Below, piece after piece: positions 47,200 through 59,780 of a stretch of 64,000 nucleotides of DNA (positions are counted from its first letter, which is position 1; every line of letters starts with the position of its first letter). Under the pieces are notes generated by a model, which saw only the letters and a list, made by a program, of their open reading frames with translations, made no database searches and had not been told where the DNA came from. Source of the stretch: Paralvinella palmiformis (Eukaryota; Annelida; Polychaeta; Terebellida; Alvinellidae); NCBI GenBank assembly GCA_025642065.1, contig JAODUP010000271.1:195001-259000 (forward strand), given 5' to 3'. The translations under genes and the position numbers were made by a program.

Positions 47200-48240
47200 G
47201 TTTAGATGGTACCATTGTTGGAGAATATTCTTTCACTTCAGTAATAAATTGGTTGAGAATGTAATTATAATTCCATTTTGTCAATTCCACATCAAATTTA
47301 TCAATTCTGATTCAATTTCATATATTTTTATATCCTTTACAAACACAAGAAAAAAGAATTTTTGTATTCAACTTATTCTCTTAAAGGGATAGTCCACCTT
47401 CATTTCAAATTTTCAGGACTAATACAGCTATACTCACAAATATTAATAATGTCAAAATGTGTAAACAGTCACCCACATATTAAATAATCTACCGGTAGTT
47501 CAAAGTGCTGATTAATTGACTTTTAATGGCCTGTGGGGGCCACCATTTTGAAGCTAGACAGAGACCAGAAGCTCCTGAATGCTGATGTCACTTCAACATA
47601 TCCAGTTTGCCTGAATCTGTAGAGCCAGTACAAAAGCATGTAAACAAGTGTGAGTAAAGAATTATTCCAAAACTTAACACAACTGCGTTGTTAAAATTAC
47701 GTCACAAATGACATACAACCATATCAGTTTGAGCCACAAGGAACAAGAAAAGAGGAAGATGATTGAAAATGGCTGAGATATTAACGCTCAAGAGAAACTA
47801 TAATCCACGTCAGTATAGAGATCGCCGAATCTGGCTTCTGGTGCAGCTGTAATGGCGGCCATCCAGTAATTTGGATTATTTCCCTATATCTATGATATCA
47901 GGTATATTTTGTGATTATTATTGTCAAATTTTTGGTTACTATTCTAAGCATTACATATTTATCCCTTTAAGTGATATATACAATAAGATAATATATAATA
48001 CATACAAACATACAACGTGTCCCTAATCCGAGTACCTACTTGGAATACCTACTTTGAGTAGTTTATATTCCATGTAGGATTGTCATTGAAGAAATATTTC
48101 TGAATTAAAAAATTAAATGGTAAATTAATTGTGGATTAAATTATTTTGTAGCAGGCTTCAATTTTATTTATCAATTCCATTTTTTTAAATAAGCAATTCA
48201 GAAATTGGAATTGCCCATCAATTCCAGAATTTAATTGACG
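47200..48240. repeat. Dispersed repeat containing a nested MITE
   Basis: 47972-48240 matches 61685-61880 in reverse orientation (shared blocks: TGATATATAC, ATACAACGTGT, GAGTAGTTTATA, TAGGATTGTCAT, GAAATATTTCTGAATTAA). Sequence just left of the nested element (about 47340-47380) matches the continuation at 61880-61920. Family unknown. Confidence 0.65.
47381..47970. mobile_element. piggyBac-like MITE with TTAA target sites
   Basis: TTAA at 47381-47384 is followed by AGGGATA. The other end is TATCCCT followed by TTAA at 47967-47970. About 582 bases between, with no transposase. TTAA duplication with short inverted ends is the hallmark of piggyBac-type insertion. The related copy at 61685-61920 lacks the insert. 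Confidence 0.75.
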
Positions 48241-48440
48241 CCATGTCTGTATTGAAGACACACATAGGACTTAGTTATGTGTAATGTTGTTGTTGAATTA
48301 TATAACTTTGATGCTGGTCGGACTTGAGATTTATTGGCAAGGGGCGTCTTCTCTGGGAACCAAATTCCACAGACGTATGAGCCAGATTCGAACCCATACC
48401 CTGGGGTTTTGCAGCCATGTGCTGTTAGACTGACTCTATA

Positions 48441-48548
48441 TCACTTGCCACAAGGATGGTCAACTAAAACCATTGATACTGTGTGGTATATATCAATATC
48501 ACTTGCCACAAGGATGGTCAGCTAAAACCATTGACACTGTGTGGTTAG
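48441..48548. repeat. Two-copy 58-bp tandem duplication
   Basis: TCACTTGCCACAAGGATGG and the following ACTAAAACCATTGA.ACTGTGTGG occur at 48441 and 48499 with few differences. An eroded family-D-like B box (TTCGAACCC) lies just before, near 48387. Confidence 0.85.
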
Positions 48549-48912
48549 CCACATACATGTAGACCAGCACTGTGTCACAGTGACGGTTATTGTCATTTCC
48601 CGGACATCAGCTGAATTAGCCCCACCTCCTAGATTACAGAAATAAATTAACAGATAAGATGAACCTATCACAGAACAAATTAATTAACTTAGGTCACCAA
48701 TAAAGTCAGTTGATACGTGATCACTATAGTGTGTAGTGTCAAATAATTTCTATCAAAAGTCAAATATATCGAGCATCGGGTTATATTGAATTAAACAATT
48801 TTAGTATGATATATTTTTATTAATATGAAATCAATGAACATTATCTTGAACATTTTCTACCTATTAATGTGTATCTGACTTAAAGACAGATACCTTTGCA
48901 TACTGGGCTTTT

Positions 48913-49108
48913 CTCACTGCATGGTCTAACTGGTAGCACATTGCATCACAGATCACTACCACCTAAGTTCGAATCTTGGTGTGGGCATATCTGAAGGGTG
49001 TTTCATCTTTGACTTTGCTTCATTACCTTTAGACTTTGAGGTCGCTCAGCCCATTTAGCCCACCATTTGCATAAAAGTGGCTGTAAAACATCAATCATCA
49101 TCTTTTCT
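48913..49108 (+). mobile_element. SINE family A with imperfect target duplication
   Basis: Head CATGGTCTAACTGGTAGCAC, B box AGTTCGAATC, body GTGGCTGTAAAACATC, ATC tail. Flanked by TACTGGGCTTTT (48901-48912) and TACTGGACTTTT (49109-49120), an 11/12 match. An extra AGACTTTG is inserted in the body compared with other copies. Confidence 0.85.
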
Positions 49109-49493
49109 TACTGGACTTTTTGAGATAAGTCCAGCTTACCCTTTATTAAAACCCAGGTTTGTAACTGGTTAATTCCATCCCTACCTAAAAGAGTGATTTA
49201 ATTATATGTGAATATATTCAGATGGCTTCCAAACATCAACATTGCTGAATCTTCTGTGTATAAAATTTCATAGGGAGACTTCTAACTTATAAACTGTACA
49301 AAATGGGTTGTGATTTGGTTTCATCATTGATGAATATCCATGACTTTGATATGTGAAACTTATTCTAAATATAAATAAATATGTCTAAATGCACAGACAC
49401 ATTCATTTTATGGTTTTGCAAGCTTTCAGTGGTTATGAGTATGACTATGAGTTTAATAGTGAATATCTTTCTGAAATAAATTTCTGTCCAAAT

Positions 49494-49558
<65 letters not shown>

Positions 49559-50801
49559 GTCAATGTCTCACTGTGTGTGAGTGTGTCACTGTGTGTGTGT
49601 GTTACTGTGTGTGTATGTGTGATGAATCCTCCCCTCTATCGTATGTTTTCCTTTGCCTTTTTAATATGAAATTCCTTTTACGTTCACACCCAATAATGTA
49701 ATTATCTCATTCTCGTTGTCTGAGGTAACACCAAACAGGCTTTTAGCTCGTAACATATTTTTATATGAAATTGTCAAATTAAAATTATGGTTATGGTGAT
49801 ATACTTGTCATTCTTTATATAAATAATACCATTGTCTCTAGCCACTAACCCACCATTTTGGAGAAACTCGCATTCTGTTTTGTCCTCAAAGCATTCTGTT
49901 ATCCTAGTTACAGATGATGTTAATCTGTGACTGTTTTTTTAAAATTTTGATCTACATCTGTTGTAAATAGGCAGCGAAGATATAAAAATATTGCGACATC
50001 ACTGGACATGGTGGTGTAAATTTATTCCCATATGGAGTACATTCTTTCATGTGTCCTTAACGAATTTGGGTTGTTTTGGAAGAAACACGAACCTCATAAT
50101 TATAACTCATTAAAAATGTGAGTAATGTAAGCATTCATGCATGAACAAGTCAGACACAGAGGGTACACTGCTATGCTGTTGGTAGCGTATTGTACTGCAG
50201 AGTGCTAGATGATAGGATTGAATTTCAGTAATACATTTGTCTGTTGGATGTTTCATCCATCAATAAAAGGTTACGACCGGAGCATCACCCTTCCCTGAAG
50301 AGTTGCCAGTTGGGCATATGCTTCAGATGAGATCTTAGCTGAAGTTAAACAAACAGTCACTGATTAACATAGACACACACACACACACACAGACACACAT
50401 TAATAGATACATATTTGTACATTAGATCACTGTGCATTCTCATATACCTGAGGTTGTTGTGTTTTCTGCAGATTGAGTAAATATTTTAACTGCCAGAACA
50501 TAAACAATACCTATACACACAGTCAGTGCCCACCTGTGAATACATACACTGATGAGTACGATGGTTTATGATAAATAGTTAGATCACATTATAGAGGCGC
50601 TGACCAAGATATTGTGGAACATTCCATTATTAATTATTCACCGGCAGTCAGTTTTTGTTAGGTAGGTGACCTGTACGTTGACATTCCTCTCTGTACGATG
50701 ATGCCTTTAAGGCCGACAGCAAAATATCATGTCATACAATGGTGCTGCTCGCTTGAGGCTCGTATAAGGAAACTGGATATTTATGGCCTCAGTCAGTGTA
50801 G

Positions 50802-50860
<59 letters not shown>

Positions 50861-51888
50861 TATGAGTTCCTTGTTAAGAGTTATGTTGAAATTTGTTCCA
50901 ATATGTTTAAGTTCCTTCACATCAAGCCTGTACTTCGTCATGAGATGTTATTGTTGTATTTTTGCTCATTGGCAGTCGGATGTGGAATAGTTTAGTTGTG
51001 TGTAAGTTGATCTACCACCATAGAAATGGTGGCTCGGTCACGTGCAGATTTTGTGCTTTGACGTGAAATCTTTATGGATTGTTGGCCAAAAGATGAGTAT
51101 GTCTTGTCTGAAATATTTATTGCCTGTACTTCATAAAGTGATGGCACACACCCCAAGGTATCTCTCTCTTTCTGTGCGTGTGTGTGATGTGATGTGATCG
51201 CATGGTATGATAAGCATATACTTATGATACGATGTTGATATTCGATGTTGTCAATTGGTGATGCCATTTTAATCGATGTCTGAGAAAGTTTGAAAATTGA
51301 CATTAAGTTATAAAGGACCCTTATCATGGCCAAACATGGTATTATTGTATTTAGCTTATACTGTTACAAGTTTGTGTGTGTTTTAGAATAAGGCAACAGA
51401 ATAATGAATTCAAACTCTGGGTGATTCATCAGGGATCTGATTCCAGAACAGCAATTTTTTATGCCGAGACATGTGCAGTCCCCAGCGTGTGTGTTTGTGA
51501 GGTGTGTTCGTGTATGTACATGAATGCTTGTACTTGACTCTGTGTGGGCGTGGGTTGGTGAGATACCTGACTTACATTAATGACCTGGCAGTGGTTCACT
51601 GCCTTCAGTGTGTAACCAAGTAACTATCTATAACACGCCATCACCTGTACAAAGGTAATGCTATATGTCTTTAGCTGGCTCCTCGAGGAGCCTCTCATCT
51701 CAACATTCAAACTGCTCTGTAATTCACTAATTGTCATGTTTAGCATGATGGTAAAGGTGTCATTCTTCACACAGACACTTACATCAATTTGTGATTTTAT
51801 TGACTGTTGTCGTGGTGATAATACATCGTTATAGATGCTTGTAACGCTGTATCATAACCTGTCCGTGTCTTTGTTTTTCTCTCCCTAG
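49109..51888. other. AT-rich DNA with microsatellites
   Basis: CT then TA run at 49498-49558 and TA then TGTA run at 50808-50862, plus a CA run at 50372-50398. 50170-50345 resembles an eroded family-D SINE (GTTGGATGTTTCATCC). No coding exon recognised. Confidence 0.5.
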
Positions 51889-52246
51889 ACGCATCTCGCT
51901 GCTGCTAGGTCAGGTGTGTCTACTCCTATGGTGTCCACCAGGTGGCGTTGATGATGTGAGCCGAGCAGTGAACTGATTAGAGGGCTCAAACATATACACA
52001 AATAGCTACTGGTCTCACTGTGGACGGCCAGCATCGTCGATATTGATGCGATGTCAGTGTTTATGTAAGTTTACAAACTAATACATCACAGCGTTTGTTT
52101 CGATGCGTTGTTCTCAGTGTTGTTGTTGCCATTTCTGACGGATTAACAAGGCCATGTTGTAGATGTTCAGTGATTGGATGTGCTGTTCTGAAGTGAGGTC
52201 GTGAATACGGAACGGGCTTCCACCACGCCTATTTAGCTCGGCCAAG
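51889..52246 (+). other. 5' untranslated region of the filamin-like locus
   Basis: A pyrimidine-rich acceptor (TTTGTTTTTCTCTCCCTAG, AG at 51887-51888) starts a GC-richer block. Within it a GTAAGT at about 52064 and an acceptor TTGTTCTCAG near 52117 might remove a small intron. The coding start at 52247 follows. Exact exon structure is uncertain. Confidence 0.4.
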
Positions 52247-52576
52247 ATGTCGGACTTCGATGCAGCGGGAGATGTTCGCTCGCCCTTCGGACACGCCGCC
52301 ATCAGCATGAAGGGAACGAATGACCGTTGGGTACAGATACAGCTGAACACGTTCACGAACTGGGTGAACGAGCAGCTGCTGGATATGGACAGCCGCGTCA
52401 CCAATCTAATAGGCGACCTCTGCGATGGAATCAAGCTGTGTTACCTGCTCGAGGTCGTTCAGGGACGTAAGATCGGCAGAATTATCAAGAAGCCGATGAA
52501 TCAACACCACTACATTGAGAACGTGAACTTGGCCATCAAGGCCATGATCATGATAACATCAAACTTGTTAATATTG
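52247..52576 (+). CDS. First coding exon of a filamin/jitterbug-type actin-binding protein, with an apparent frame break
   Basis: The ATG (AAGATGT context) opens a frame with the first calponin-homology domain of filamin-type proteins: RWVQIQLNTFTNWVNEQLL, then DLCDGIKLCYLLEVVQGRK and KKPMNQHHYIENVNLAIKA. Such CH pairs bind F-actin. The QGRK-IGR and NQHHYIENV motifs are nearer to jitterbug-like filamins than to vertebrate filamin A. The exon ends at ATATTG|GTAAGT (52576/52577). After residue KAM the expected DNIKLVNIG appears one frame over (GAT at 52552 onward), so one base is missing between 52544 and 52551. The continuation (second CH domain, immunoglobulin-like repeats) was not found in the remaining 11 kb. 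Either a very long intron follows or this is a partial copy. Confidence 0.75.
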
Positions 52577-53254
52577 GTAAGTAATTGTCTTATTATTATC
52601 ATTATTAGTGTTTATATTGGTCATATCAGTTTTGGTAAGTGTCGTTAGGTGACCTGCGATGTTTATGTTATGTGATATCTATAGATTTGATGACAAAGAG
52701 TGTCAAACACTTGGGTATGCACATACAGCAGAACAGGGACTCATACTCACATATTCACTCGTATATACAAGCATACAGACACACACACACACATAAAGAG
52801 AGAGACTAATGGTGACTTGGTAGGAAATGTTAGTATTCCGCATTCAGGTCACTGATGAATTACCCAGATGTGCCCATGATATGAATTGTTATTCTCTGTG
52901 TCAGTGCCTTGTGTTGGCAAATACATTTATTAAAATGTAAGAAATGCACTAAATGAAATCAATCTAACAAAATGTTCTCCCGATCTGTTAAATATTTAAT
53001 ATGGCCGACCTGTAGATTGCTAAGCTCAGAAGAGAACCGTATTTAGATATTGAACGTTTGATGCTGTGATGCTGGTTGTGCATGGGTCCTTCCACAGGGA
53101 AAGTTAAAACAATTCCTCTCAAAGGTTAATAGATGGGACATGTCTGCATGCCTAAACTCATATTTATTTGAACAATTGAATTGGTGCCAGGATGTAGAAG
53201 ATATAAACATTCATACTCATAATTATCAACTTTAAATTTTAATCATCCATTTAT
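52577..53254. other. Intronic or intergenic AT-rich DNA
   Basis: CA run near 52770-52790. No matching downstream CH exon recognised. Confidence 0.4.
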
Positions 53255-53650
53255 AACTGGTCCTACCTTTTGGCCGTAAAACATCAATCATCATCATCAT
53301 CAGAACTGGTCCTACCTTTTGGCCGTAAAACATCAATCATCATCGTCATCAGAACTGGTCCTACCTTTTGGCCGTAAAACATCAATCATCATAATCATCA
53401 GAACTGGTCCTACCTTTTGGTCGTAAAACATCAATCATCATCATCATCAGAACTGGTCCTACCTTTTGGCCGTAAAACATCAATCATCATCATCATCAGA
53501 ACTGGTCCTACCTTTTGGCCGTAAAACATCAATCATCATCATCATCAGAACTGGTCCTACCTTTTGGCCATAAAACATCAATCATTATCAGAAGTGGTCT
53601 TACCTTTTGGCCGTAAAACATCAATCATCATCATCAGAACTGGCTCTACC
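53255..53650. repeat. 49-bp tandem array derived from a SINE family A tail
   Basis: About eight copies of a unit starting AACTGGTCCTACCTTTTGGC and continuing CGTAAAACATCAATCATC with a variable number of ATC triplets. The second half is the exact 3' end of SINE family A. Unit lengths vary from about 40 to 49 through the triplet number (shorter near 53578-53590), and copies differ by single changes. Confidence 0.93.
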
Positions 53651-55188
53651 TCAACTTCACTCCAATGCATAAAGATTATGATTTGTTCAGGATGTTCAGC
53701 AGCAAACCATGCTTGTAAATCTGAGACTGACAGATGAAATGTGTCTTTTACCAGGAATATTGAATAACTTAGGTTTACTTAAAGGTGATGGGAAAAGAAA
53801 TTTCACATTTTGAAGTAAATATAACGTAACGAACAATTATTATATTCCCTATCAGATGCACTACCAAAGAAACAATTCTTACCATCAGCTTTCATATTTC
53901 CATTAAAATGATCACATAATCCTTAATTTCCAAACTTTAACGAGCCCCTGCTAGTGTGTACTACCTCGCTATGGGTCATTGTGCGACGTCATCTTTGCCA
54001 AACATCACCTAGTGCCACAGCTTTTTTACAAGCGTTCTGACCAGTTGACAGACAAAATGTCAGATTCTGACAAACGTTTTGACGTTCTTAATCTCAAGAA
54101 TATCAAGCCCTAAAGCTTTGAACCACTCGCGAAAAAGGTCACAGACAGTATTAATTAGCTGCAACAAGTGCATACGTGGACCCATAGCAGCGATCTGTGT
54201 CGTCAACACTCGGCCCTCAATAAAAGTTGGGCCCTCAATAAAAGTTGGATTGGCGTGTATTTGTTTGTGTTGGTATAAGTTTAATTGATAAGTCAACACA
54301 CTGGGCCTGAATGCAGTATTTCTCTCCTGCTATCGCATAAATTCATGGTATTTGTCTGTACATGGGCTGCACGGGGCTCACCCATATGTGGTCTATACAG
54401 GGATGTGCTGCTCTGGGTGTGTGTTTTAGCTATTTTATTTTGGTCAGGTTTTGACGGCACTTACACGTCGGATATAATCATTGGTATTTGATGTATGTTT
54501 CTTTGTACAATTGCATGCGACACAATACACCATTTTATATGTGTAATAAAGCCAATATGGAACACTTTTAAACACAGGTTAAATAAGGGCCCGGTGGAGT
54601 ATTTGGGGTCTTTGTTTGGCAAAGATGACGTCACATTCCGAAGATTCTCGATATACATCTCTAATTGAAATTGATTTTAATATATAACTAACATTTTGAC
54701 TAATTTGGGAAACCTTTTCCTGTATAATTTAAATATTGTTTTAAAAATTTACTATTTTTAACATAATTGTTTTCATGTTTACATCAGCTCTTGTACGGAT
54801 AATGTAGAGTTATATTAATTAATTATGACTGGTTTATCTTCCTTGACCTTAGTATTGTGTAGACTGGAGCTGCATTTTCACGCTGCCGGTTATAATATTG
54901 ACAATATTAATGTTTAAACTTTAATACACCCAGTACATATTGTGTTGATTACCATCTGATTTCTCCACTGCAGGACACCTTTATTAATGCTGTGTTGGGG
55001 GAATCACATGTTTGCAGTTAGTATAGCTAGGGAGCATTCATTTATTGCACATCTGAAACTGGTTTTAAAATCTGTCCGTCACGATTGTCAGGCGACCAGA
55101 AATCAGTTTGATATCTGGTTAACTATCATCTGGTCTAGGTACAGTAGTTTGAACGCCCCACAATGCATCATCAAGTTTTCAAGAATGA
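53651..55188. other. AT-rich DNA, mostly unrecognised
   Basis: Small direct repeat at about 54211-54250 (CCTCAATAAAAGTTGG twice). A splice-acceptor-like TTTCTCCACTGCAG lies at 54961-54974, but the frame after it shows no filamin or other recognised domain. Confidence 0.4.
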
Positions 55189-55364
55189 TGATGATGATTG
55201 ATGTTTTACGGCCACTTTTGTGCACATGGTCGGCTTCCAAAGGTAATGAAGCGCAGTCAAAGATGAAACACCCTTCAGATATGCCGACGCCGAGATTCGA
55301 ACACGGGGATAGTGATCTGTGGTCCAACACACTACCAACTAGACCACGGAGGCGCCCCCCCCCC
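55189..55364 (-). mobile_element. SINE family A, minus orientation, 13-base target duplication
   Basis: TTTTACGGCCACTTTTGTGC, reversed B box GATTCGAACAC, reversed head CTAGACCACGGAGGCGCC. TTTTCAAGAATGA flanks it on both sides (55176-55188 and 55365-55377). The + strand frame of 194 residues across it is not a gene. Confidence 0.92.
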
Positions 55365-56044
55365 TTTTCAAGAATGAGAAAAACTATAACCTTCCATTTA
55401 ATTTTGATCACAGAAATCACGGAAGACCAGTCATACAACAATTTGGATTATGTAAATACATACTGTTTAGAAAGACGCTCTATCAACCGTTTTCCAGAAA
55501 AGAAAAAAAACAAATTCTGCTTGTCAAGATTAGAATTTGTAAAAAAGCTTTTATTATTATTTAATAATTAATAACATTTGATCTTTCATGATATAATATA
55601 GGGAATAATGTAGGAATTGCTGATTAATTCCTGGATTATTTATGTATGGGGAAAAATTGGATACAATTTATCAGGTTACTAGTAATACAGTCTCTGTTAT
55701 CGGCTTCTGTCGCGTTCTTATCAGAAAATACGATCCAGTTTGTTAGGTTGACCGTGTTCAGTGAAGCGCGTCCAGTTTTGGATCCTGTTCAGGCGTTGCC
55801 ATGGTTATGCTTCGGTTGTTGCCATGCTTCATTGATTGATGACAGGTATCATGGTCAGCGAGAAATCGGAATGGGTAATTGGAGAGGATACCTGGATTGT
55901 TTGTTATGAGTATGACTGAATCGGTCACTTTTGGTGGCTTTTAATTAGTGTTGTGTCCGTCCGTCCGTCTGTCTGTCTGTCTGTCCAAACTAAGATCAGA
56001 AGGAAATTTTAAATAATTGGTTGATGCTTTAGTCTATGCTTCTG

Positions 56045-56086
<42 letters not shown>

Positions 56087-56897
56087 CTATTTGTCTGCAA
56101 TACCACCAACTGTCTTTTTAAAGCTTTACCTGAGTGAAGATACAGGATTCTTTAATGTCGTAGTGCGTAGAAAACACCCCACTCCGAACCTACAGATCTG
56201 GGTTTGAATCCCAGTGTTCCCTATATTTATCGGATGCGTCTCCAAGAGGCTGCCAAGAGCAATACGTTTCAGGATTGACCAGCAGCTAGGCGGAACTAAA
56301 CACTCATTATCTCCCTCATCTTGTGGGCGAAATACACCGAATCTTGCCTTGACAGACGGCGGTTGGAATTGATCCAATCTGGCAAGTTTGACTTCGTAAA
56401 TCCTGTATGATGGAGGTCATTTGTGGCTAAAAGCCGAGGTCGAATGTTGATATCCTCAGCATAATAATTGTTGGATGTTTAAGTTAACTGCGTACAACGC
56501 TGGCGACAGGCTATTGGGATTTTTGTTTGGAGGTGGGGGGTGGGGGGGGGGTGATAAACTCCGTGATTTGTCATGTCTCGGGGGTCAGTCCTTGTTTGTT
56601 CGTGTACAGACTAATGGACACGTCGTCACACGTCTCGGCCAGAAAGGTGGCTGCTGTGAATTATTTCTAAAGGATGGCTTGGATTGTCCAGACATTGTAT
56701 TCGCGATCTATGATTATCTGTGTCAGTGCATTTTTACCCACTGTTTGCGCGCGCGCGCACACACACCTCATAAATAGTGTATTTTATACCCACTAGGGAG
56801 TCTTATCTCCGCTAATGGTATGGTGATACACCTGTTTCGCAAATTACCACCACTCCGTTATTTATTATAGTAGTCGTTATACCTTGTTAGCATAACC

Positions 56898-56934
<37 letters not shown>

Positions 56935-56997
56935 TGACGCACATGCATATAAAATACAGAATGCTGGCTGTGTGGATCAAGTATGCACTCAAGTATG

Positions 56998-57044
<47 letters not shown>

Positions 57045-57170
57045 TTATGTGTGGTGTACTGAGTTCACGATCTAATCAATAAATCGACCGCTTCACTGAT
57101 CGGTGGCCGGTCGGAGCTGATCTCTGTTAGGTGGCTCCACCTGGCGTTTAGTTATAACATTATATAGACT
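55365..57170. other. AT-rich DNA with microsatellites and one eroded SINE D
   Basis: TCCG/TCTG run at 55957-55985, TA runs at 56050-56082 and 56901-56932, CA then GA run at 57000-57040. 56150-56260 has a tRNA-like B box (GGGTTTGAATCCCAG) and may be a family-D fragment. 56525-56552 is a G-rich stretch. Confidence 0.5.
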
Positions 57171-57511
57171 AATAATAGTAATACGTGATATTTACTTATA
57201 TATAGCGCCTTATCCGTCTAGATAGCTGCTCTAACGCGGTTTATGTTATCATTGTCATCCCTGACTCAGACCTGGTCCAATGCAGTACATACCTCAACCC
57301 CCAAGGAAGCATACAACGCATGCTGCCATTATAGGCGCAAAGCGTTACTCAGACGCATACACTGACATAGCCATCACGGCCTGTGTCAGGGTCTCATTTC
57401 TGGCTGAGTGAACCAGTCGCTACATGACAGCATTGGAGCTCCGAAGCCTCGAACCCGTGACCCTTTGGATGCGAGTCCTATACTCTAACTAACTGTGCCA
57501 CCACGGCTCGA
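57171..57511 (-). mobile_element. SINE family B, minus orientation, fullest copy
   Basis: Reversed tRNA-like head at the right (GAGCCGTGGTGGCACAGTTA, B box GGGTTCGAGGC), body with GCGCAAAGCGTTACTC, CAACGCATGCTGCCATTATAGG, and left end TTATATATAGCGCC. Colinear with 15700-15990. Confidence 0.8.
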
Positions 57512-58070
57512 CATTAAAAATTATAAATTATATGTCAGGAGACAACTCCGGTAATTCAGTGAGTGGATTGAGAAGGAAGGGTGGGAGGGAGATAGAGGAC
57601 TGTTTTAATAATTCATTTTAATATAGCAGACTAAACCCGGTCATAATTAGCTAGTAATCTTTATTACAAAACTGATGGAGCTGACATGGACGTTTTTCTT
57701 TACACCTGACTGCTCCAAGTTGTAACACTGATGTCTTTACTATCAAACCAGTTATGGATCTGCGTCCTTCCCTTGGTATCTTGGTGTCCACTGAATGTAC
57801 AGAGTGTCCTTCACACACACACACACACAAACATATATATATATATATGGGAACAATTTGTTAAAAAAATATTTGCAACAATTGCTAATCAATTATAAAA
57901 TTGATTAGCAATTGCATAGTTTGTGTAGTAGGTTAGAATTAGTCTTAATTTAGTCATATTTTTTTTTTGCAAATACACTACTGTGTTATATAAAATAGAA
58001 ACTGATCTAACTTAAAATAATTACGACAAAACATTGTCTGCAACTTCAGTTTTATTTGACTTGACACTAC

Positions 58071-58256
58071 TAGCGGTAGCGTGTTGGACCACAGATCACT
58101 ACCACCCGTGTTCAAATCTCCGCGTGGACATATCTGAAGGTTGTTTCGTCTTTGACTTCGCCTCATTACCTTTGGAGGTCGCTCGGCCCATTTGGCCTAC
58201 CTTGTGCACAAAAGTGGCCGTAAAACATCAATCATCATCATCATCATCATCACCAT
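58071..58256 (+). mobile_element. SINE family A, head-truncated, with target duplication
   Basis: Begins inside the head at TAGCGGTAGCGTG and runs to a tail of six ATC triplets. Flanks CTTGACACTAC (58060-58070) and CTTGTCACTAC (58257-58267) match at 10 of 11, so truncation happened at insertion, as expected for incomplete reverse transcription. Confidence 0.85.
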
Positions 58257-59524
58257 CTTGTCACTACGACTAAAAAATGTCACTTGAGCGAACACCGTTA
58301 CATTTTCACGAGTAAATCAGAGTAGATATGATAGATCTAGTGTGTTTCCCTTTCATTTTCCAAATAGTTCTCATTGCAGCAATACATTATCACTATCAGT
58401 ATGTATGTATTATATGCAAGAAATAAGTGACAAAGTAATTGTTATTGTATAAATCTGAAACGACTGTTTTAATCAAGTATATACATTTAAATTTTAACAA
58501 GCCAGACATATCGTCCAACACATATAATTTGAAGTTCAGACAAATTAATTGTTTAAATCTACAGCCAACTCAATTTTCCAAATAATCTGTCGTCACAATT
58601 ATACGTGTGGTAATTAAAAACTGCAGGTACCATGCAGTGCAAGAACACTGCCAACGACTTGCTTATCCGAAAAGATTTAAAGTATTTACGAACAACTATT
58701 AAAACAGGGCAAAATCTAATTTTTTTCACACGGAGCACTGTTACAGATGCGTTTATTCCAAAGGCAATGGCTACGTATACGTGAGCCGTATAAGTTTAGA
58801 TCTGTAGTTTAAACGTACGCGAGCCATTATGCATGCATATGTTTTTATTTCCGGTTACATGAGTTTTAATGTCATTAGTCTAACTGCCGTATATTTAGTA
58901 CTGGGGTCTAAACGTATGTGAATTATTTAGCACGTGCGTGTTGCTATACACAAGTTCTACAACTACGAGGCGTACTGCTGTATCTTTAGACTTAAAATTA
59001 AAAGTATTGGAATTTTGTAACCGTTTAATTGATTAAAGTTGTACGCAGCTAAATGTGAGAATAGTTTTATTAACTAAATCAACAAACGTAAATGATAAGA
59101 TAGACGCGAACTCACTGCGCCATTGTCGTTTCAAAAACAGATGCGCGCGCATCCTCACACAAAAACAGATGCGCACGCACCTTGAAGTACGTTTAGACTA
59201 CGGTTCTAAACGTACGACTCACGGACGTGTAGACACTTCGCATTCCCCAAAACATCTCCGAACTAAATATAAAGTCAGATAGTGGTTCGTCATTTTACGT
59301 GACGCGGTTTAGGATTGCGTAGCGATCTGTGTAACTTGTACAGTGATTCGCGACAGGATACTGAACAGAATGTTCGATGATATATATATTTATGATACAA
59401 GGTATATTCTGTAGTATAGGGAAGGACATCACTAGTATAGAGTGTATCAAGTACTTTCTTAGATTTAGAGGACATGCTTTATATTTTTTCCCACTTTTCA
59501 AAGCTGTTTCCATTACACCATACC

Positions 59525-59563
<39 letters not shown>

Positions 59564-59780
59564 GTACGTGTTTCCCCTGGGTAAAAAGGAGCCCGAGGCA
59601 GTCAGTCAGTCATAGGGGTTTGATGTGATTTGTGTGATTCCATATAAAATTTTCCCGCGTGTTTTCAGTCTTTTTGGCCGAAACTTTTCATGCCAAGAAC
59701 ATGGCAATACAATAGAAATACAGAATGGATAACAAGAAAAACACAACAGTGCATATGTGTGTGTGTGTGTGTGTGTGTGT
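58257..59780. other. AT-rich intergenic DNA
   Basis: Pieces near 58745-59230 are richer in ACGTA/CGTACG motifs (TAAACGTACG, CTAAACGTATG), arranged as scattered repeats and possibly parts of an old element. TA/CA run at 59525-59564. No gene recognised. Confidence 0.4.

Noticed and set aside
52114..52434. Minus-strand frame overlapping the CH exon
   Set aside because: Shadow of the filamin-like exon, which has a recognisable domain and a splice donor.
54987..55571. 194-residue + strand frame
   Set aside because: Runs through a SINE A copy with target duplications and shows no domain outside it.
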